From: Hyphomicrobiales bacterium
GTDB taxonomy: Bacteria > Pseudomonadota > Alphaproteobacteria > Rhizobiales > Rhizobiaceae
Length of the DNA stretch: 64,000 bases
Assembly (NCBI GenBank): GCA_900465675.1
Contig: UBJR01000004.1
Coordinates: forward strand, 226,630-290,629
Direction of reading: 5' to 3'
Shown one piece after another: positions 1 through 9,852 of the stretch (the first letter of the stretch is position 1; every line of letters begins with the position of its first letter). The translations under genes were made by a program, and so were the position numbers. Under the pieces are notes generated by a model. The model had not been told where the DNA came from. It saw only the letters and a list, made by a program, of their open reading frames with translations, and did not search any database.

Positions 1-1314
1 GTTGCGGCTCAGCATGTCGAGGATGCGGACACCGCCGGAGGTACCATCATCCAGAAGCTGGTTTTCGAGGAAGTCCATTGCCGTCACAGTGACGACGTCG
101 CCGCGGTTCGCGTCTATACCTGCTGCCGACGAGACAATGCTCTTCATTTCAGCGAGATAGGCGTCGATCTTGGCCTGGTCAGCGGGCTCGCCGACCATCT
201 TTGCAATGCGGCCCTTGTTCACGACAACAGCGATGGACAGTTTCTCCATCTTGTAGCTGTTGCGGGTCGTGGCCGTGGTCTTGCTGTTGATTTCGTAGTT
301 GGTCTGCTCTTCCTTCTTGTCCGACTTGTCTTCCGACTGCGGACCTGCGGTACCGCCAGCCTCAGGTGCGGCCTGAGGAACATTCTGCTCGACCGTCGTC
401 GCGTTATCGGACTGCTTCTGGGAAGACTGGTTGGCTTCCTTGGTGGTCCGGACGGAGCGCTCGACCTTGGATTCCGGATCGTATGTCGTTTCCTGGATCT
501 GCTGCGCGTCGGTGTTCAGGTTTGCCGTGACGCTGGAGCGGAAGTTGTCCATGCCGAGGAAGGGTGCGAGGGCCTTATCGATATTGGATTCGACTTCCTG
601 CTGAACGTTCTGGACGATCCCGAGAGAACGATTAAGCGAGTTGTTGCCGGCCTCGTCGCCGGATGCCAGCAACTGGCCCGTGGAATCGAGAATAGTGACG
701 TCATCGACGTCGAGCCCCGGCACGGCCGAAGCGACGAGGTGACGGATAGAGCTCGCAGCGCTTCGACCCGCCGTAGCGCTTGCACGGATCATAACGGAAG
801 CCGTCGGCTTCTGCTCGGCTTTACGGAAGTTTCCGACCTCCGGCATGACGATGTGGACGCGGGCGGCATTGATGCCCGAGATCGACTGGATGGTGCGACC
901 GATTTCACCTTCAAGCGCGCGAACGCGGGTGACTTCCTGCATGAACGACGTCAGGCCGAGCGAGCCGACCTTGTCGAACAGCTCATAGCCGGCATTGGCG
1001 CTGTTCGGCAGACCGCGTTCGGCCAGCAACAGACGGGCCTTGCCCGTCATCCCAGCCGGAACGGTGATGCTCGAGCCGTCGGTGCCGACTTCGAAAGACA
1101 TGTTGTTTTCGGCCAGCGCCATGCTGATCTGATTGAGATCGGGGCTGTCGAGACCTACGTAAAGGGTTTCCTGGGCAGGCTTATTAACAAAAAGAGCCGC
1201 AGCCAAAACAATTGCTATTGAAAGAACACCTACACCCGCAAGCGCCAGCAAGCGGGTCCGGCCTAGCGAACCGAGGTTCTTCATGACCTGAACTAATTGA
1301 TTTAACAGATTCAT
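1..1314 (-). CDS. fliF: Flagellar M-ring protein FliF, N-terminal part (cut by the window edge)
   Basis: The first 438 codons of the inner-membrane ring protein that anchors the flagellar basal body; the rest lies beyond position 1. The reverse-strand frame is open from an ATG at 1314 to the edge. It starts MNLLNQLVQVMKNLG, has one membrane segment (LLALAGVGVLSIAIVLAAAL), then the secretin-like ring-building region with LDSPDLNQISMALAENNMSF and the motif GINAARVHIVMPE. A charged, Gln/Lys-rich linker follows (roughly residues 310-340), as in other FliF proteins. It lies 109 bp downstream of cheT on the same strand, the order seen in Sinorhizobium and Rhizobium, so it may share che/flagellar regulation. 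The family call is very secure. Confidence 0.95.
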   Translation of the reverse strand, partial: MNLLNQLVQVMKNLGSLGRTRLLALAGVGVLSIAIVLAAALFVNKPAQETLYVGLDSPDLNQISMALAENNMSFEVGTDGSSITVPAGMTGKARLLLAERGLPNSANAGYELFDKVGSLGLTSFMQEVTRVRALEGEIGRTIQSISGINAARVHIVMPEVGNFRKAEQKPTASVMIRASATAGRSAASSIRHLVASAVPGLDVDDVTILDSTGQLLASGDEAGNNSLNRSLGIVQNVQQEVESNIDKALAPFLGMDNFRSSVTANLNTDAQQIQETTYDPESKVERSVRTTKEANQSSQKQSDNATTVEQNVPQAAPEAGGTAGPQSEDKSDKKEEQTNYEINSKTTATTRNSYKMEKLSIAVVVNKGRIAKMVGEPADQAKIDAYLAEMKSIVSSAAGIDANRGDVVTVTAMDFLENQLLDDGTSGGVRILDMLSRN

Positions 1315-1423
1315 TCTGTTCTCGCACGATCCGTCAAAGACAAAACAGGCTTATTGCCTCATTCCTTGATAGAGACCGAAACTTGTGCGAGCGTTTCGTC
1401 AGGGCATGCTTGGAAGGCAGAGA

Positions 1424-1813
1424 CTAGAAAAAGTCGAAGTCGCCTGCTGCCTTGCTGAGAGGCTGAGAATGGCCGTGGCGGGTGCCGCCACCGAGTGCCT
1501 TCTGCATCTCTGCAAGCTTCACGAGGCTGAGTGCCGTCGCAACATCGACGGTCCAGTTCTGCGGGATTTCTCCGGTGATCGTGTCGATGAATTCGGCAAG
1601 GCCGCGGGTCTTTTGGACAGCGAGATCGATGCCCTGCATCACCTTCATGCTGTCAGGGGCGTTCAATATGTCTGCGCCGCCGATTTCGAGGAGCTGCGGC
1701 TCGATACGTTCAATGAGATATGCAACATCATGCAGCTCAGAAACGATGCGCATGAGAAGGTCCGGCAACGCCTCCAATGGCGAGGGCGGTTCAATGGGGG
1801 CGCTAAAAGTCAT
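1424..1813 (-). CDS. cheT: Chemotaxis protein CheT (CheY1 phosphatase / CheR partner)
   Basis: A 129-residue protein in the position of cheT (orf10), the last gene of the rhizobial che operon. In S. meliloti CheT has been described as speeding dephosphorylation of the sink regulator CheY1 through a CheZ-like DxxxQ motif and as binding CheR. A matching motif, DLAVQ, is visible at residues 63-67 inside a predicted helix. The start at 1813 was chosen because GAGGA lies 7 nt upstream; a longer upstream-extended frame runs into cheD and lacks support. It lies 16 bp after cheD, so it is very probably co-transcribed. The identification rests on position plus the motif, because the family is poorly conserved. 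Confidence 0.8.
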   Translation of the reverse strand: MTFSAPIEPPSPLEALPDLLMRIVSELHDVAYLIERIEPQLLEIGGADILNAPDSMKVMQGIDLAVQKTRGLAEFIDTITGEIPQNWTVDVATALSLVKLAEMQKALGGGTRHGHSQPLSKAAGDFDFF

Positions 1814-1829
1814 ATAAAAATCCTCGGTA

Positions 1830-2384
1830 TCAGAAAAACTCGATACTAGTTTCAACCGGTTTCGGCGGAGCAGCAGGACGCTGTTCGAGAGCCACAGTCT
1901 TTTGCGTTTCAGCACCAGTCAGCGGGTATTGACGGGCACGGCCGGAAACCGGCCAGAATTCCAGCTTGCGGCCATGGTCGCCGCCGGTGCTGGAACCGAC
2001 CACGGGGATTCCTTCGTCCCTCAGGAACTGCGCGGCAAAAGCGGCATTCTGCTCGCCGACATTGGAGAAGGTCGAGATGGTCTTCGCCCCTCCAAAGATC
2101 TTGGCCTCAAGGCGGTCGCGGCGCGCGCCCTGCTTCAGAAGGCCGTTGATCAGCAATTCCATCAGATGCACGCCGTAGCGCGTCGCATCCCCGCCGGTCA
2201 TCGGCGTATTTCCGGTCCCCGGCAGAAGGAAATGGTTCATACCGCCCACTCCTGCCACTGGATCCCGCAGGCAAGCAGCCACGCACGAGCCAAGAATGGT
2301 CGTCAGAACCGCGTTCGGATCATTCAAGACTTTCCATTCGCCTTGGATAATGTGGACACGGCGGGCTGCTGCCTCGACTGTCAT
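1830..2384 (-). CDS. cheD: Chemoreceptor glutamine deamidase CheD
   Basis: A 184-residue CheD, which deamidates glutamines in chemoreceptor methylation regions and tunes adaptation. The catalytic Cys is in [13 protein letters not shown] and the catalytic His in [10 protein letters not shown], the expected order and spacing. Ser/Thr-rich and basic segments follow ([14 protein letters not shown]), with a 30-residue C-terminal extension ending TSIEFF. The start codon overlaps the cheY2 stop by 4 bp (ATGA), which implies translational coupling. The cheT gene follows after 16 bp. The length is slightly above the usual ~160 residues because of the C-terminal tail. Confidence 0.95.
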   Translation of the reverse strand: MTVEAAARRVHIIQGEWKVLNDPNAVLTTILGSCVAACLRDPVAGVGGMNHFLLPGTGNTPMTGGDATRYGVHLMELLINGLLKQGARRDRLEAKIFGGAKTISTFSNVGEQNAAFAAQFLRDEGIPVVGSSTGGDHGRKLEFWPVSGRARQYPLTGAETQKTVALEQRPAAPPKPVETSIEFF

Positions 2385-2770
2385 TTCAGTGCTCCGAACA
2401 CGGCTTCAATGGCCGCTTTCATCTTTTCGATGGTGAACGGCTTTGCCAGCACGTTGTTGGCTCCGAGGGCTGCGGCCTTCGTGACCAGCGCGCGGTCGCC
2501 CTGCGCCGTCAGGATGATGAACGCTGCCTTCTTGGTGGCCGGGTTGGTGCGCACGGCCTGCAGCAGACCGAGACCATCCATCTTCGGCATGTTGAAGTCC
2601 GAGATGACCAGGTGGTGCGGCTGCTGGGCCATGATCTTCATGCCCTGTTCGCCGTCGCCAGCAGAGGTGATCTGCTTGAAACCGAGCTGGGTCAGCGCAT
2701 CGCTGAGCAGCAGGCGGCTGGTGACCTGATCGTCAACGATCAGAACCTTAATTTTCTCCGCTATCGACAT
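2381..2770 (-). CDS. cheY2: Chemotaxis response regulator CheY2
   Basis: A 129-residue single-domain receiver. Acidic pocket residues are D13-D14 and the phospho-acceptor is D58 in [14 protein letters not shown]; the conserved Thr is in IILTAQG and the Lys in LAKPF. In S. meliloti the second CheY, encoded between cheB and cheD, is the regulator that acts on the flagellar motor, slowing rotation, while CheY1 is a phosphate sink. The gene order here is identical, so the same division of labour is inferred. The start overlaps the cheB stop by 1 bp (TAATG arrangement). Confidence 0.93.
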   Translation of the reverse strand: MSIAEKIKVLIVDDQVTSRLLLSDALTQLGFKQITSAGDGEQGMKIMAQQPHHLVISDFNMPKMDGLGLLQAVRTNPATKKAAFIILTAQGDRALVTKAAALGANNVLAKPFTIEKMKAAIEAVFGALK

Positions 2771-3816
2771 TATTCTGTCCCTTCCTTCCGGGCGGCTGTC
2801 ATTTTCAGTATTTCTTCGCCGATCGCATTCAGTGGCAGCTGATGCTCAACGGCGCCAAGCTCATAGGCAACACGGGGCATTCCGTAGACCACGCAGGTCT
2901 TTTCGTTCTGACCGATGGTGCGTGCGCCAGCATGGCGCATTTTCAGCAGGCCAGCCGCGCCATCGCGGCCCATGCCTGTCAGGATCACGCCGACCGAGTT
3001 ACGGCCGGCAAGTTCTGCGACGGAATCGAACAGCACATCGACAGAAGGGCGATGGCCATTGACAGGGTCGCGTTCGACGAGCCGGCAGTGCGGCGCCGAG
3101 ACATTGGCGACCTGCAGGTGTCGTTCACCTCCTGGTGCCAGATAAATCTTGCCAATTTCCAAACGGGCGCCGTCCGTCGCCTCTTCGACCACAGGGGCGC
3201 AGAGGCGATTCAGCCGTTCGGCGAAGCTTTTGGTGAAGGTCGGCGGCATGTGCTGGGTGATGACGGTGGGCGGGCAATTGGCCGGGAATTTCTGCAGCAC
3301 GGCAATCAGCGCCTCGACGCCGCCGGTCGATGAGCCGACCGCGACGATCTTGCGGCCGACGCGGAAATCGGCAACTGCCGGCGGCGCGACGGGAGCCGCG
3401 GCCGGGCGCTGGGTGAACTGGCGCTGGGTGCGGGCCGCAGCCTTGACCTTTTCGGCGAGATCGCCGAACGGGCGCAGATCGCCGGGCGCCGGCTTTCCGA
3501 TGCAGTCGAACGCACCGATCTCGAGGGCTGCGAGGCTCGCCTCGGCACCGCGATGCGTCAGGGTCGATACCATGATCACCGGCATCGGACGCAGGCGCAT
3601 GATCTTCTCGAGGAAATCGAGGCCGTTCATGTTCGGCATTTCGATGTCGAGCGTGACGACATCGGGATTAAGCTTCTTGATCGCCTCGCGGGCTTCGAGC
3701 GCATCGCCGGCCTGACCGATGACGCTGACATCCGGATCGGCGCTCAGCACAGCCGTAATCAGGCCGCGCATGGTCGGTGAATCATCGACGACGAGGACCC
3801 TTGCAGGAGCACTCAT
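2770..3816 (-). CDS. cheB: Chemotaxis response regulator / methylesterase CheB
   Basis: A 348-residue protein-glutamate methylesterase that removes methyl groups from chemoreceptors. The N-terminal receiver has [11 protein letters not shown] and phospho-acceptor Asp in [13 protein letters not shown]. An Ala/Pro/Gln-rich linker (about residues 135-155) leads to the esterase domain. The catalytic triad is visible: Ser in VGSSTGG, His in VITQHMPP and Asp in GMGRDGAAG. The gene overlaps cheR by 4 bp upstream and cheY2 by 1 bp downstream. Length and domain order are normal for CheB. Confidence 0.96.
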   Translation of the reverse strand: MSAPARVLVVDDSPTMRGLITAVLSADPDVSVIGQAGDALEAREAIKKLNPDVVTLDIEMPNMNGLDFLEKIMRLRPMPVIMVSTLTHRGAEASLAALEIGAFDCIGKPAPGDLRPFGDLAEKVKAAARTQRQFTQRPAAAPVAPPAVADFRVGRKIVAVGSSTGGVEALIAVLQKFPANCPPTVITQHMPPTFTKSFAERLNRLCAPVVEEATDGARLEIGKIYLAPGGERHLQVANVSAPHCRLVERDPVNGHRPSVDVLFDSVAELAGRNSVGVILTGMGRDGAAGLLKMRHAGARTIGQNEKTCVVYGMPRVAYELGAVEHQLPLNAIGEEILKMTAARKEGTE

Positions 3817-4724
3817 GCCTTCCTCCCAACACCCTTCGTGGTGTAGCGGTAGGTGGTGATACCGATATTGTCGAAGACATTCTTGGCGTCACCGGACACG
3901 CGCTCGGAATGGCCAATGTAGAGATGGCCACCCTCCGGCAGAAGCTCGGCGAAACGGGACCAGATCTTCATCTGCGTCGGCTCATCGAAATAGATCACCA
4001 CGTTGCGGCAGAAGATGACGTCGAACTTGCCCTTGAAGGGCCACTGCGCCATCAGGTTCAATTCATTGTAGGTGATGAGGCGCTTGACGCGGTCATCGAC
4101 CTGGAATTTGCGGCGGCCCTGGATATCGACTTCCGAGAACCACTGCTTGCGCATGGCGGGAGACACCGTTTCCAGCGCGCTCTCGTCGTAGGCGCCCTGG
4201 CGGGCAATCGCCAGGATCTTCGGATCGATATCGGTCGCCAGGATCTTGAAGTCGTAGTCGGCGATATTGGGCATCATCGCCAAAACCGTCAGCGCGATCG
4301 AATAGGGCTCCTGACCATCCGACGAGGCAGCCGACCAGATGCGAACGCGGCCGCCCATCTTTGCGCGATGCAGGAGCTCCGGCAGGACGTTGTCGCGCAG
4401 ATGATCAAAGTGATGGTTCTCGCGGAAGAAACGCGTGAAATTGGTCGTCAGATGCGACAGCATTTCACGGCGCGGCGCAGCACCCGAGGGCGAAGCCACC
4501 AGAGAACAGTATTCACGGAAACCCGACAGGCCAAGGCTGCGGATATGCTTTGACAGGCGCGAATAGACGAGCGACGCCTTCGTTTCGTTGAGAAAGATCC
4601 CCGCGTCCGAGTAGATCATGGCGGCGATCTCCGAGAGGTCGCGGCGGGTCAGCGGATATTCGCCGCTCGCCAGAACCTCGTCAGGACTTCCCTGCCGCAC
4701 ATCTTTTGCACTCATTACGGTCAT
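3813..4724 (-). CDS. cheR: Chemoreceptor methyltransferase CheR
   Basis: A 303-residue S-adenosylmethionine-dependent methyltransferase that methylates receptor glutamates. The helical N-terminal domain ([32 protein letters not shown]) precedes the catalytic Rossmann fold with [28 protein letters not shown] and [13 protein letters not shown]. The SAM-binding SxGxEP motif appears as SSDGQEP. It overlaps cheW upstream and cheB downstream by 4 bp each. In S. meliloti CheR also binds CheT, whose gene is in the same operon. Confidence 0.96.
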   Translation of the reverse strand: MTVMSAKDVRQGSPDEVLASGEYPLTRRDLSEIAAMIYSDAGIFLNETKASLVYSRLSKHIRSLGLSGFREYCSLVASPSGAAPRREMLSHLTTNFTRFFRENHHFDHLRDNVLPELLHRAKMGGRVRIWSAASSDGQEPYSIALTVLAMMPNIADYDFKILATDIDPKILAIARQGAYDESALETVSPAMRKQWFSEVDIQGRRKFQVDDRVKRLITYNELNLMAQWPFKGKFDVIFCRNVVIYFDEPTQMKIWSRFAELLPEGGHLYIGHSERVSGDAKNVFDNIGITTYRYTTKGVGRKA

Positions 4725-5188
4725 GCGGCTTCGCTTTCGGCTTCCGGGAAGAGGGCTTCAAGTTCGATAAGGCAGATCATCCGCTTGTCGATCGCCAGGA
4801 TGCCACGGGCAAACTGGCGCTGGATATCGGATGAGATTTCAGGCGTCGGCTGAATGTTTTCATCCGTCACCGTCAGAATGTCTGACACGGCATCGACCAG
4901 CAGACCGACGACCTTCCGTTTGACCTGCGCCACGATAATGACGTGGCGGGCCGACGGTACGGTCGCCCTCATTCCGAGGCGGGCCGACAGATCGATGATC
5001 GGCAAGACCGCGCCACGAAGATTGATGACACCCTTCATGTAGCCGGGCGCATGCGGCATTTCTGTCGCAGGCGTCCATCCGCGAATTTCGCGGACCGACA
5101 TGATATTCACGCAAAATTCCTGGTCACCGATGCGGAAGGCGATGAGTTCGCTATCCCCTTGGTTCAGATTTTTCACGCCGTAGGACAT
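4721..5188 (-). CDS. cheW: Chemotaxis coupling protein CheW
   Basis: A 155-residue adaptor that links chemoreceptors to the kinase CheA. It consists of one CheW/SH3-like domain: FRIGDQEFCVNIMSVREI near the N-terminus, then YMKGVINLRGAVLPIIDLS and the C-terminal RGILAIDKRMICLIELE. It starts 4 bp after the cheA stop and overlaps cheR by 4 bp. Nothing is unusual in length or domain order. Confidence 0.95.
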   Translation of the reverse strand: MSYGVKNLNQGDSELIAFRIGDQEFCVNIMSVREIRGWTPATEMPHAPGYMKGVINLRGAVLPIIDLSARLGMRATVPSARHVIIVAQVKRKVVGLLVDAVSDILTVTDENIQPTPEISSDIQRQFARGILAIDKRMICLIELEALFPEAESEAA

Positions 5189-5192
5189 TGTC

Positions 5193-7481
5193 TTAACCTG
5201 CCGCCGCCAAGGAGATTTCTTGCTTCAGGGCCTGACCGCGCGATGCGCCGACCACCGCATCGACATCGAGGATGAGCGCTACGCGGCCATCTCCGAGGAT
5301 CGTTGCAGCCGCGATACCCGGAACGTGGGTATAGTTGGCTTCCAGGCTCTTGATGACCACCTGGCGCTGACCCTGGATGGCATCGACCATCAGAGCGCGC
5401 TGGCCGCCACCTTCGGATTCCACCAGCAGGGCGACACCTTCGACAGGATTTGCCTGGGTGGCGCGGAAGTTGAGGATCCGGCCCACATCCACCAGCGGGC
5501 AGAAGGAGTTGCGGATCGAGATCAGGCGATGGCTCGCACCGAAGGAGTGGATCGCAGCGGCTTCCGGCTGGAGCGTCTCGACGATTGCCGTCAGCGGCAC
5601 GACCAGCGTCTGGCCGGCGACCGTGACGACCATGCCGTCGAGGACGGCGAGCGTCAGCGGCAGGCTCATCGTGAAGACCGATCCATGGCCCGGCTTCGAG
5701 GTGATGTTGATGCGGCCGCCGAGCGCCTGGATCGAGCGCTTGACGACGTCCATGCCGACGCCGCGGCCGGAGATATCGGAGATCTTGTCGGCCGTGGAGA
5801 AGCCCGGCAGGAAGATCAGGTTGTCGATTTCTTCATCCGACAGGTTGGCATCGGCCGGGATCAGCTCGTTGGCAATTGCCTTCTGCTTGACCTTTTCGCG
5901 GTTGATGCCGGCGCCGTCGTCGGCGAGTTCGATCAGGATGCGGCCCGAACGATGCTTTGCCGTCAGGCGAACCGTGCCTTCCGGATTCTTTCCGAGCGCC
6001 GTGCGCTTCTCCGGGCTTTCGACGCCGTGGTCGACTGCGTTACGGATCATGTGCGTCAGCGGTTCGGCAAGCTTGTCGATAACCGTCTTGTCGACTTCGG
6101 TGTTCTCACCTTCGGTGATCAGGCGGATCGACTTGCCGGTCATGTCGGCGATTTCGCGGACGATACGCGACATGCGCTGGAAGACTGGCTTTACCGGCTG
6201 CGCGCGGATCGCCATGACCGAGTCCTGGATCTCGCGGGTGAGCTGCTGCAGCTCCTCGAGGCCCATGTTGACGGCAGACGTACCGGTCGCGTCGTTTTCG
6301 ATGACACTCTGCGAGAGCATCGCCTGATTGATGACGAGCTCGCCGACGAGGTTGATCAGGCGGTCGACGCGATCGAGATCGACGCGGATCGTCTGGCCGG
6401 CGCTGGCGGCAGCGGCGTTGTTCTGGGCAGCGGCTGCGGCAGCAGCGCTGGCAGCGGCGGCCGATTCCTTCTTCTCGACGCGGGAGGCGGCAGCAGCCAT
6501 TTGCGTGACGTTGGAAGCCGTCTCGGCGGCGGCAACAGCAGCAGCGGCATCCGACTTTGCCGTTTCGGCAGGTGCTTCAGCGCCTTCGTCGAGAACGGAG
6601 AGATCGAAGGGAACCGGCACCATCGGCAGTTCGTCGTTGGAAGCTTCGGCGGCCTTGGCGTCTTCGACAGGGGTGATCGTCAGATCGCAATCCCACTCGG
6701 CAAATTCGAAGACGGTACGGATGGCGTCTTCACCCTTGTCCGTGCGGAGCGTAACGTTCCAGAAGAAATAGGCCGCTTCCGGGTCGATCTCGTCGATGCC
6801 GACGAGAGCGTCCGTGTTGCAGTAGATGCTCATCTCGCCGAGGCGGGAAAGATCGCGCAGCAGGAGGGTAGCGTCGTTACCCTTCGAGTAGAGATCCGAG
6901 CGCGGCTTGAAGACGATCTCGTAGGCCGGAAGATCGGAACCGGTTTCTTCTTCATCGCCGAAATCGCCGAAGGAGAACGGGATCGGCTGGAAGCCGCTGT
7001 CGTCGGTCGGTACGGGCGCTGCAGCAACCGGTGCCGGAGCGGGCTTTGCGGCAGGCTTCGGGGCCGGAGCTTCGGCAGCAGCGGCGGCCGACGGCATTTC
7101 ACCGTGCGCCAGCGCTTCAAGTTCCTTCACCAGGCCGCGGCTGCGCGTTTCGTCGACGCTGCCGCCGTCGCGGGCAGCGTTGGTCAGATCCGCCAGAACG
7201 TCGGCCGACTTCAGCATGACCTTCAGGACGTCCTGGTTGGGCTCAAGCTTGTTGGAACGAACGCAATCAAGTGTAGTCTCGAACACATGGGCGAAGGCGA
7301 CGAGATCGTCCAGACCGAAGGCGCCAGCGCCGCCCTTGATCGAGTGGACGGCACGGAACACCGCGTTGACGGTTTCCGGATCGCGATCGCCATCATTCAG
7401 TTTCAGCAGACCGGATTCCAGTTCGGCGAGCTGTTCCTCGCACTCCTGAAAAAAGATCTCTTTGATTTCGTTCATATCCAT
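5193..7481 (-). CDS. cheA: Chemotaxis histidine kinase CheA
   Basis: A 762-residue central kinase of the chemotaxis pathway. P1 carries the phosphorylated His46 in RAVHSIKGGAGAFG. An Ala/Pro-rich linker precedes the P2-like region (about 185-280) and a second, strikingly Ala-rich linker (about 310-370) precedes the dimerisation domain (VDRLINLVGELVINQ). The ATP-binding boxes follow: MIRNAVDHGVE, LADDGAGI, PGFSTADKISDISGRGVGMDVV. The C-terminal P5 CheW-like domain has LVVPLTAIVETL and ALILDVDAVVG. M3 is an alternative start two codons in. It phosphorylates CheY1, CheY2 and CheB encoded alongside. Confidence 0.96.
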   Translation of the reverse strand: MDMNEIKEIFFQECEEQLAELESGLLKLNDGDRDPETVNAVFRAVHSIKGGAGAFGLDDLVAFAHVFETTLDCVRSNKLEPNQDVLKVMLKSADVLADLTNAARDGGSVDETRSRGLVKELEALAHGEMPSAAAAAEAPAPKPAAKPAPAPVAAAPVPTDDSGFQPIPFSFGDFGDEEETGSDLPAYEIVFKPRSDLYSKGNDATLLLRDLSRLGEMSIYCNTDALVGIDEIDPEAAYFFWNVTLRTDKGEDAIRTVFEFAEWDCDLTITPVEDAKAAEASNDELPMVPVPFDLSVLDEGAEAPAETAKSDAAAAVAAAETASNVTQMAAAASRVEKKESAAAASAAAAAAAQNNAAAASAGQTIRVDLDRVDRLINLVGELVINQAMLSQSVIENDATGTSAVNMGLEELQQLTREIQDSVMAIRAQPVKPVFQRMSRIVREIADMTGKSIRLITEGENTEVDKTVIDKLAEPLTHMIRNAVDHGVESPEKRTALGKNPEGTVRLTAKHRSGRILIELADDGAGINREKVKQKAIANELIPADANLSDEEIDNLIFLPGFSTADKISDISGRGVGMDVVKRSIQALGGRINITSKPGHGSVFTMSLPLTLAVLDGMVVTVAGQTLVVPLTAIVETLQPEAAAIHSFGASHRLISIRNSFCPLVDVGRILNFRATQANPVEGVALLVESEGGGQRALMVDAIQGQRQVVIKSLEANYTHVPGIAAATILGDGRVALILDVDAVVGASRGQALKQEISLAAAG

Positions 7482-7498
7482 AGGAGAAGTTCCTGGGT

Positions 7499-7864
7499 TT
7501 AAGCGGTTACACGCTCAATGGCATCGATCAACTTGGCAGGGTCGAAAGGCTTGACGATCCAGCCTGTCGCACCGGCCTGGCGGGCACGGTTCTTCTTTTC
7601 AGCGTCGCTTTCGGTGGTCAGCACCAGGATCGGAATCGCACGGTACTTTTCGTTGCGGCGAACGCCTTCGATGAAGCCAAAACCGTCGAGACGCGGCATG
7701 TTGATGTCGGTGACGATGACGTCAGGGTTGGATTCTTCGAGGACTTCGAGGCCCTCGACGCCGTCTTCCGCCTGGATCGTCTCGAAGCCCGCATTGTTGA
7801 GCGTCACGAGAAGCATGTTTCGGATCGTCCGTGAGTCATCCACGGTAAGCACTTTTTTCTTCAT
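7499..7864 (-). CDS. cheY1: Chemotaxis response regulator CheY1 (phosphate sink)
   Basis: A 121-residue single-domain receiver. Pocket residues are D9-D10, phospho-acceptor D53 in VIVTDINMPRLDGFG, Thr in LVLTTES and Lys in WIVKPF. In S. meliloti, CheY1, encoded just upstream of cheA, drains phosphate from CheY2 through CheA; CheS and CheT speed its dephosphorylation. Both partner genes are in this operon. The start overlaps the cheS stop by 4 bp and cheA begins 17 bp after its end. Confidence 0.93.
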   Translation of the reverse strand: MKKKVLTVDDSRTIRNMLLVTLNNAGFETIQAEDGVEGLEVLEESNPDVIVTDINMPRLDGFGFIEGVRRNEKYRAIPILVLTTESDAEKKNRARQAGATGWIVKPFDPAKLIDAIERVTA

Positions 7865-8157
7865 TGCCGGATCTCCTTGGCAAGCAGGTGGTCTACATCG
7901 ACGCCGACCAGCTGCATGGTTTTTTCGAATGCATCAGACATCTTCGAGAAGCTGAACGACAGCTTGTCCTGATCCCAGGTCTTCTCTGCTGCCAGCAATA
8001 CCTGCGTGCACAGACCGCCGACCCGCTCGACGCTGGACGCATCGATAACGATGTCGCTACCGCGCATTGCAAGAAGCTTGTCGCGCAGTGGCGCCGCTTC
8101 ATTGAGGTCGAGTATCGCTGCAAGATTAAGCGTCTTGCCGCTCTTCTTCGCTGCCAT
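7861..8157 (-). CDS. cheS: Small STAS-domain chemotaxis protein CheS (Orf2)
   Basis: A 98-residue protein in the place of orf2/cheS, between icpA and cheY1. It looks like a compact STAS domain: LNLAAILDLNEAAPLRDKLLAMRGSD, then DIVIDASSVERVGGLCTQVLLAA, the strand-turn-helix where anti-sigma antagonists carry their Ser; here the matching position is in SSVERVGG. In S. meliloti CheS binds CheA and promotes CheY1-P turnover. It overlaps cheY1 by 4 bp and sits 63 bp from icpA. Confidence 0.85.
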   Translation of the reverse strand: MAAKKSGKTLNLAAILDLNEAAPLRDKLLAMRGSDIVIDASSVERVGGLCTQVLLAAEKTWDQDKLSFSFSKMSDAFEKTMQLVGVDVDHLLAKEIRQ

Positions 8158-8220
8158 CAGCCTGTCCTTGTTTCCTTGTGTCCCGCTCTCGAATGCGAGC
8201 GGCCCTCATATTCAGATAGG

Positions 8221-9852
8221 TTAGTAAACATTCCGCCCTCCGAGGCCTGAAACCTGGCGGGAAAAACCGAAATCTTCGTTGTCGTATTGCTCGTCGAGCG
8301 TCACCGGCCGGGCGGCGATCTCGACACGCGGCTGGACCGCCGGACGGGCGATCTGCTGGCGCACCGGCTGCGCATTTTCGCGAGCGATACGGAATTCGCG
8401 GATCGTCTGGCCGAGCTCCAGGATGACGGTATGCAGATGGTCGGCGCCATCGGCCGAATTGCGGGCAACGCCTGCGCTTGCCGCAACATCGGCCCCGAGG
8501 CTTTTCACGTCACCGGTCAGCGCATCGAGGCTCGCCGCATGCTCACCTGTGTTTGCTGCAATCGTGGTGATCGCCTCGTTGATGCCGGTGACCTGGCGGA
8601 CGATGCTGCCGATCGAATCCTGCGTGCGGCCGACCATCTGTACGCCGGCATCGACCTGCGCCTTGGTGGTAGAGACCAGCGTCTTGATTTCACGGGCTGC
8701 TTCCGCCGAACGTTGCGCCAGAGCCCGGACTTCCTGAGCGACGACGGCAAAGCCGCGGCCGGAGTCACCGGCACGCGCCGCTTCGATACCGGCATTGAGC
8801 GCCAGAAGGTTGGTCTGGAAGGCAATCTCGTCGATCGTGCCGATGATCTGGCCGATCTTTTCCGCCGACTGCTCGATATCGGCCATGGCGGATATCGCCC
8901 GGCCGACGACAGCTCCACTTTCCTCGGCGGCAACACGCGTCGAGGCTGCGGCCTGTTCGGCAGCGCGGCTTCCCGCTGCACCCTGGCGGACGCTTTCGGC
9001 GATGGCCTGCAGTGCAGCGGCCGACGACTGCAGCTCGTCAGCTTGCCCGGCAGCGCGTCCAGCAAACCCCTTCGAGACATCGGAGAGCGAGCGCGTCGAT
9101 AGCTCTGCTCTCTGTGTCCGGTCGGAGATTTGCGTGAATTCTGCCTGCAGGGTGTCGAGCGCACCATTGAGAGCGGCGGCAATTTCGGCATGAGCGCCGT
9201 CAGTCTCGACAGGTGCGCGCACCGTGAGATCGCGGGCGACGAGACCGTCGATGACATCGGCGAAAATGCGGGCGACGTCTTGCTTGTCCTTGGCTCGTTG
9301 TTCCGAGAGCAGGTGTGCCTGCGATGCACGCAAAGCATTGAAGCGAAGCGACACGGCGATTTCGACATCGACCATGACCAGGCGGATGATCGCGGTCATC
9401 ATCCCGGTGATTTCCCTGGCGCGACGCTTTGCACCTGGAAGCAGCGGCTTGCCGGCAAGATCGCCCGCGAGGCCCGAGATCAGATGTTCCAGCATGACGC
9501 CGTGACCGGCGACGTGCCAGCGCGGGTCGAGGCCCATCTTGCTTTCGGTATCGGACAGGACCTTGACGCGCTCGGCATAGAGACTGTCGAACCGGGCATC
9601 GGTCAGCACATCCCAGTGCGACGATTGCAGGTCGTGCAGCCGGTCGAGCTGGCGGTCGTTCTGAAAATTCTCTGCCGCATCAGGGAAAGCCTGGAAGCGC
9701 TGAAAGAGATCGCGCAGGCCGCTCTTCAGCTGGCCTTCGAGCAGCGGGCGGTGACGGCGGACAAGCTCGCATTGCTCGGCATCGAGGCCGGCAAAGCGCA
9801 GGCGGTCGCGGAGGCTGCCTGCCTGTGCGCCCTTGGCCTGATCTGATGGCAT
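8221..9852 (-). CDS. icpA: Soluble chemoreceptor IcpA with protoglobin-like sensor domain
   Basis: A 543-residue cytoplasmic receptor with no membrane segment. Residues ~14-180 resemble the protoglobin sensor of HemAT-type proteins ([21 protein letters not shown]). Residues ~240-500 form the MCP signalling domain, with the kinase-contact hairpin [34 protein letters not shown] split here for clarity as [20 protein letters not shown] then [12 protein letters not shown]. The heme-ligating His expected four residues before the G of the (I/M)GL motif appears to be Glu103, so heme binding is doubtful. There is no CheR-docking pentapeptide at the C-terminus. The ATG at 9852 is preferred to an upstream in-frame TTG. 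It heads the che operon. Confidence 0.88.
   Translation of the reverse strand: MPSDQAKGAQAGSLRDRLRFAGLDAEQCELVRRHRPLLEGQLKSGLRDLFQRFQAFPDAAENFQNDRQLDRLHDLQSSHWDVLTDARFDSLYAERVKVLSDTESKMGLDPRWHVAGHGVMLEHLISGLAGDLAGKPLLPGAKRRAREITGMMTAIIRLVMVDVEIAVSLRFNALRASQAHLLSEQRAKDKQDVARIFADVIDGLVARDLTVRAPVETDGAHAEIAAALNGALDTLQAEFTQISDRTQRAELSTRSLSDVSKGFAGRAAGQADELQSSAAALQAIAESVRQGAAGSRAAEQAAASTRVAAEESGAVVGRAISAMADIEQSAEKIGQIIGTIDEIAFQTNLLALNAGIEAARAGDSGRGFAVVAQEVRALAQRSAEAAREIKTLVSTTKAQVDAGVQMVGRTQDSIGSIVRQVTGINEAITTIAANTGEHAASLDALTGDVKSLGADVAASAGVARNSADGADHLHTVILELGQTIREFRIARENAQPVRQQIARPAVQPRVEIAARPVTLDEQYDNEDFGFSRQVSGLGGRNVY

Noticed and set aside
5220..7502. A 760-codon frame on the + strand opposite cheA
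   Set aside because: It is a codon-composition shadow of cheA: Arg/Asp/Gly-rich, no domain, and cheA on the other strand has full family motifs.
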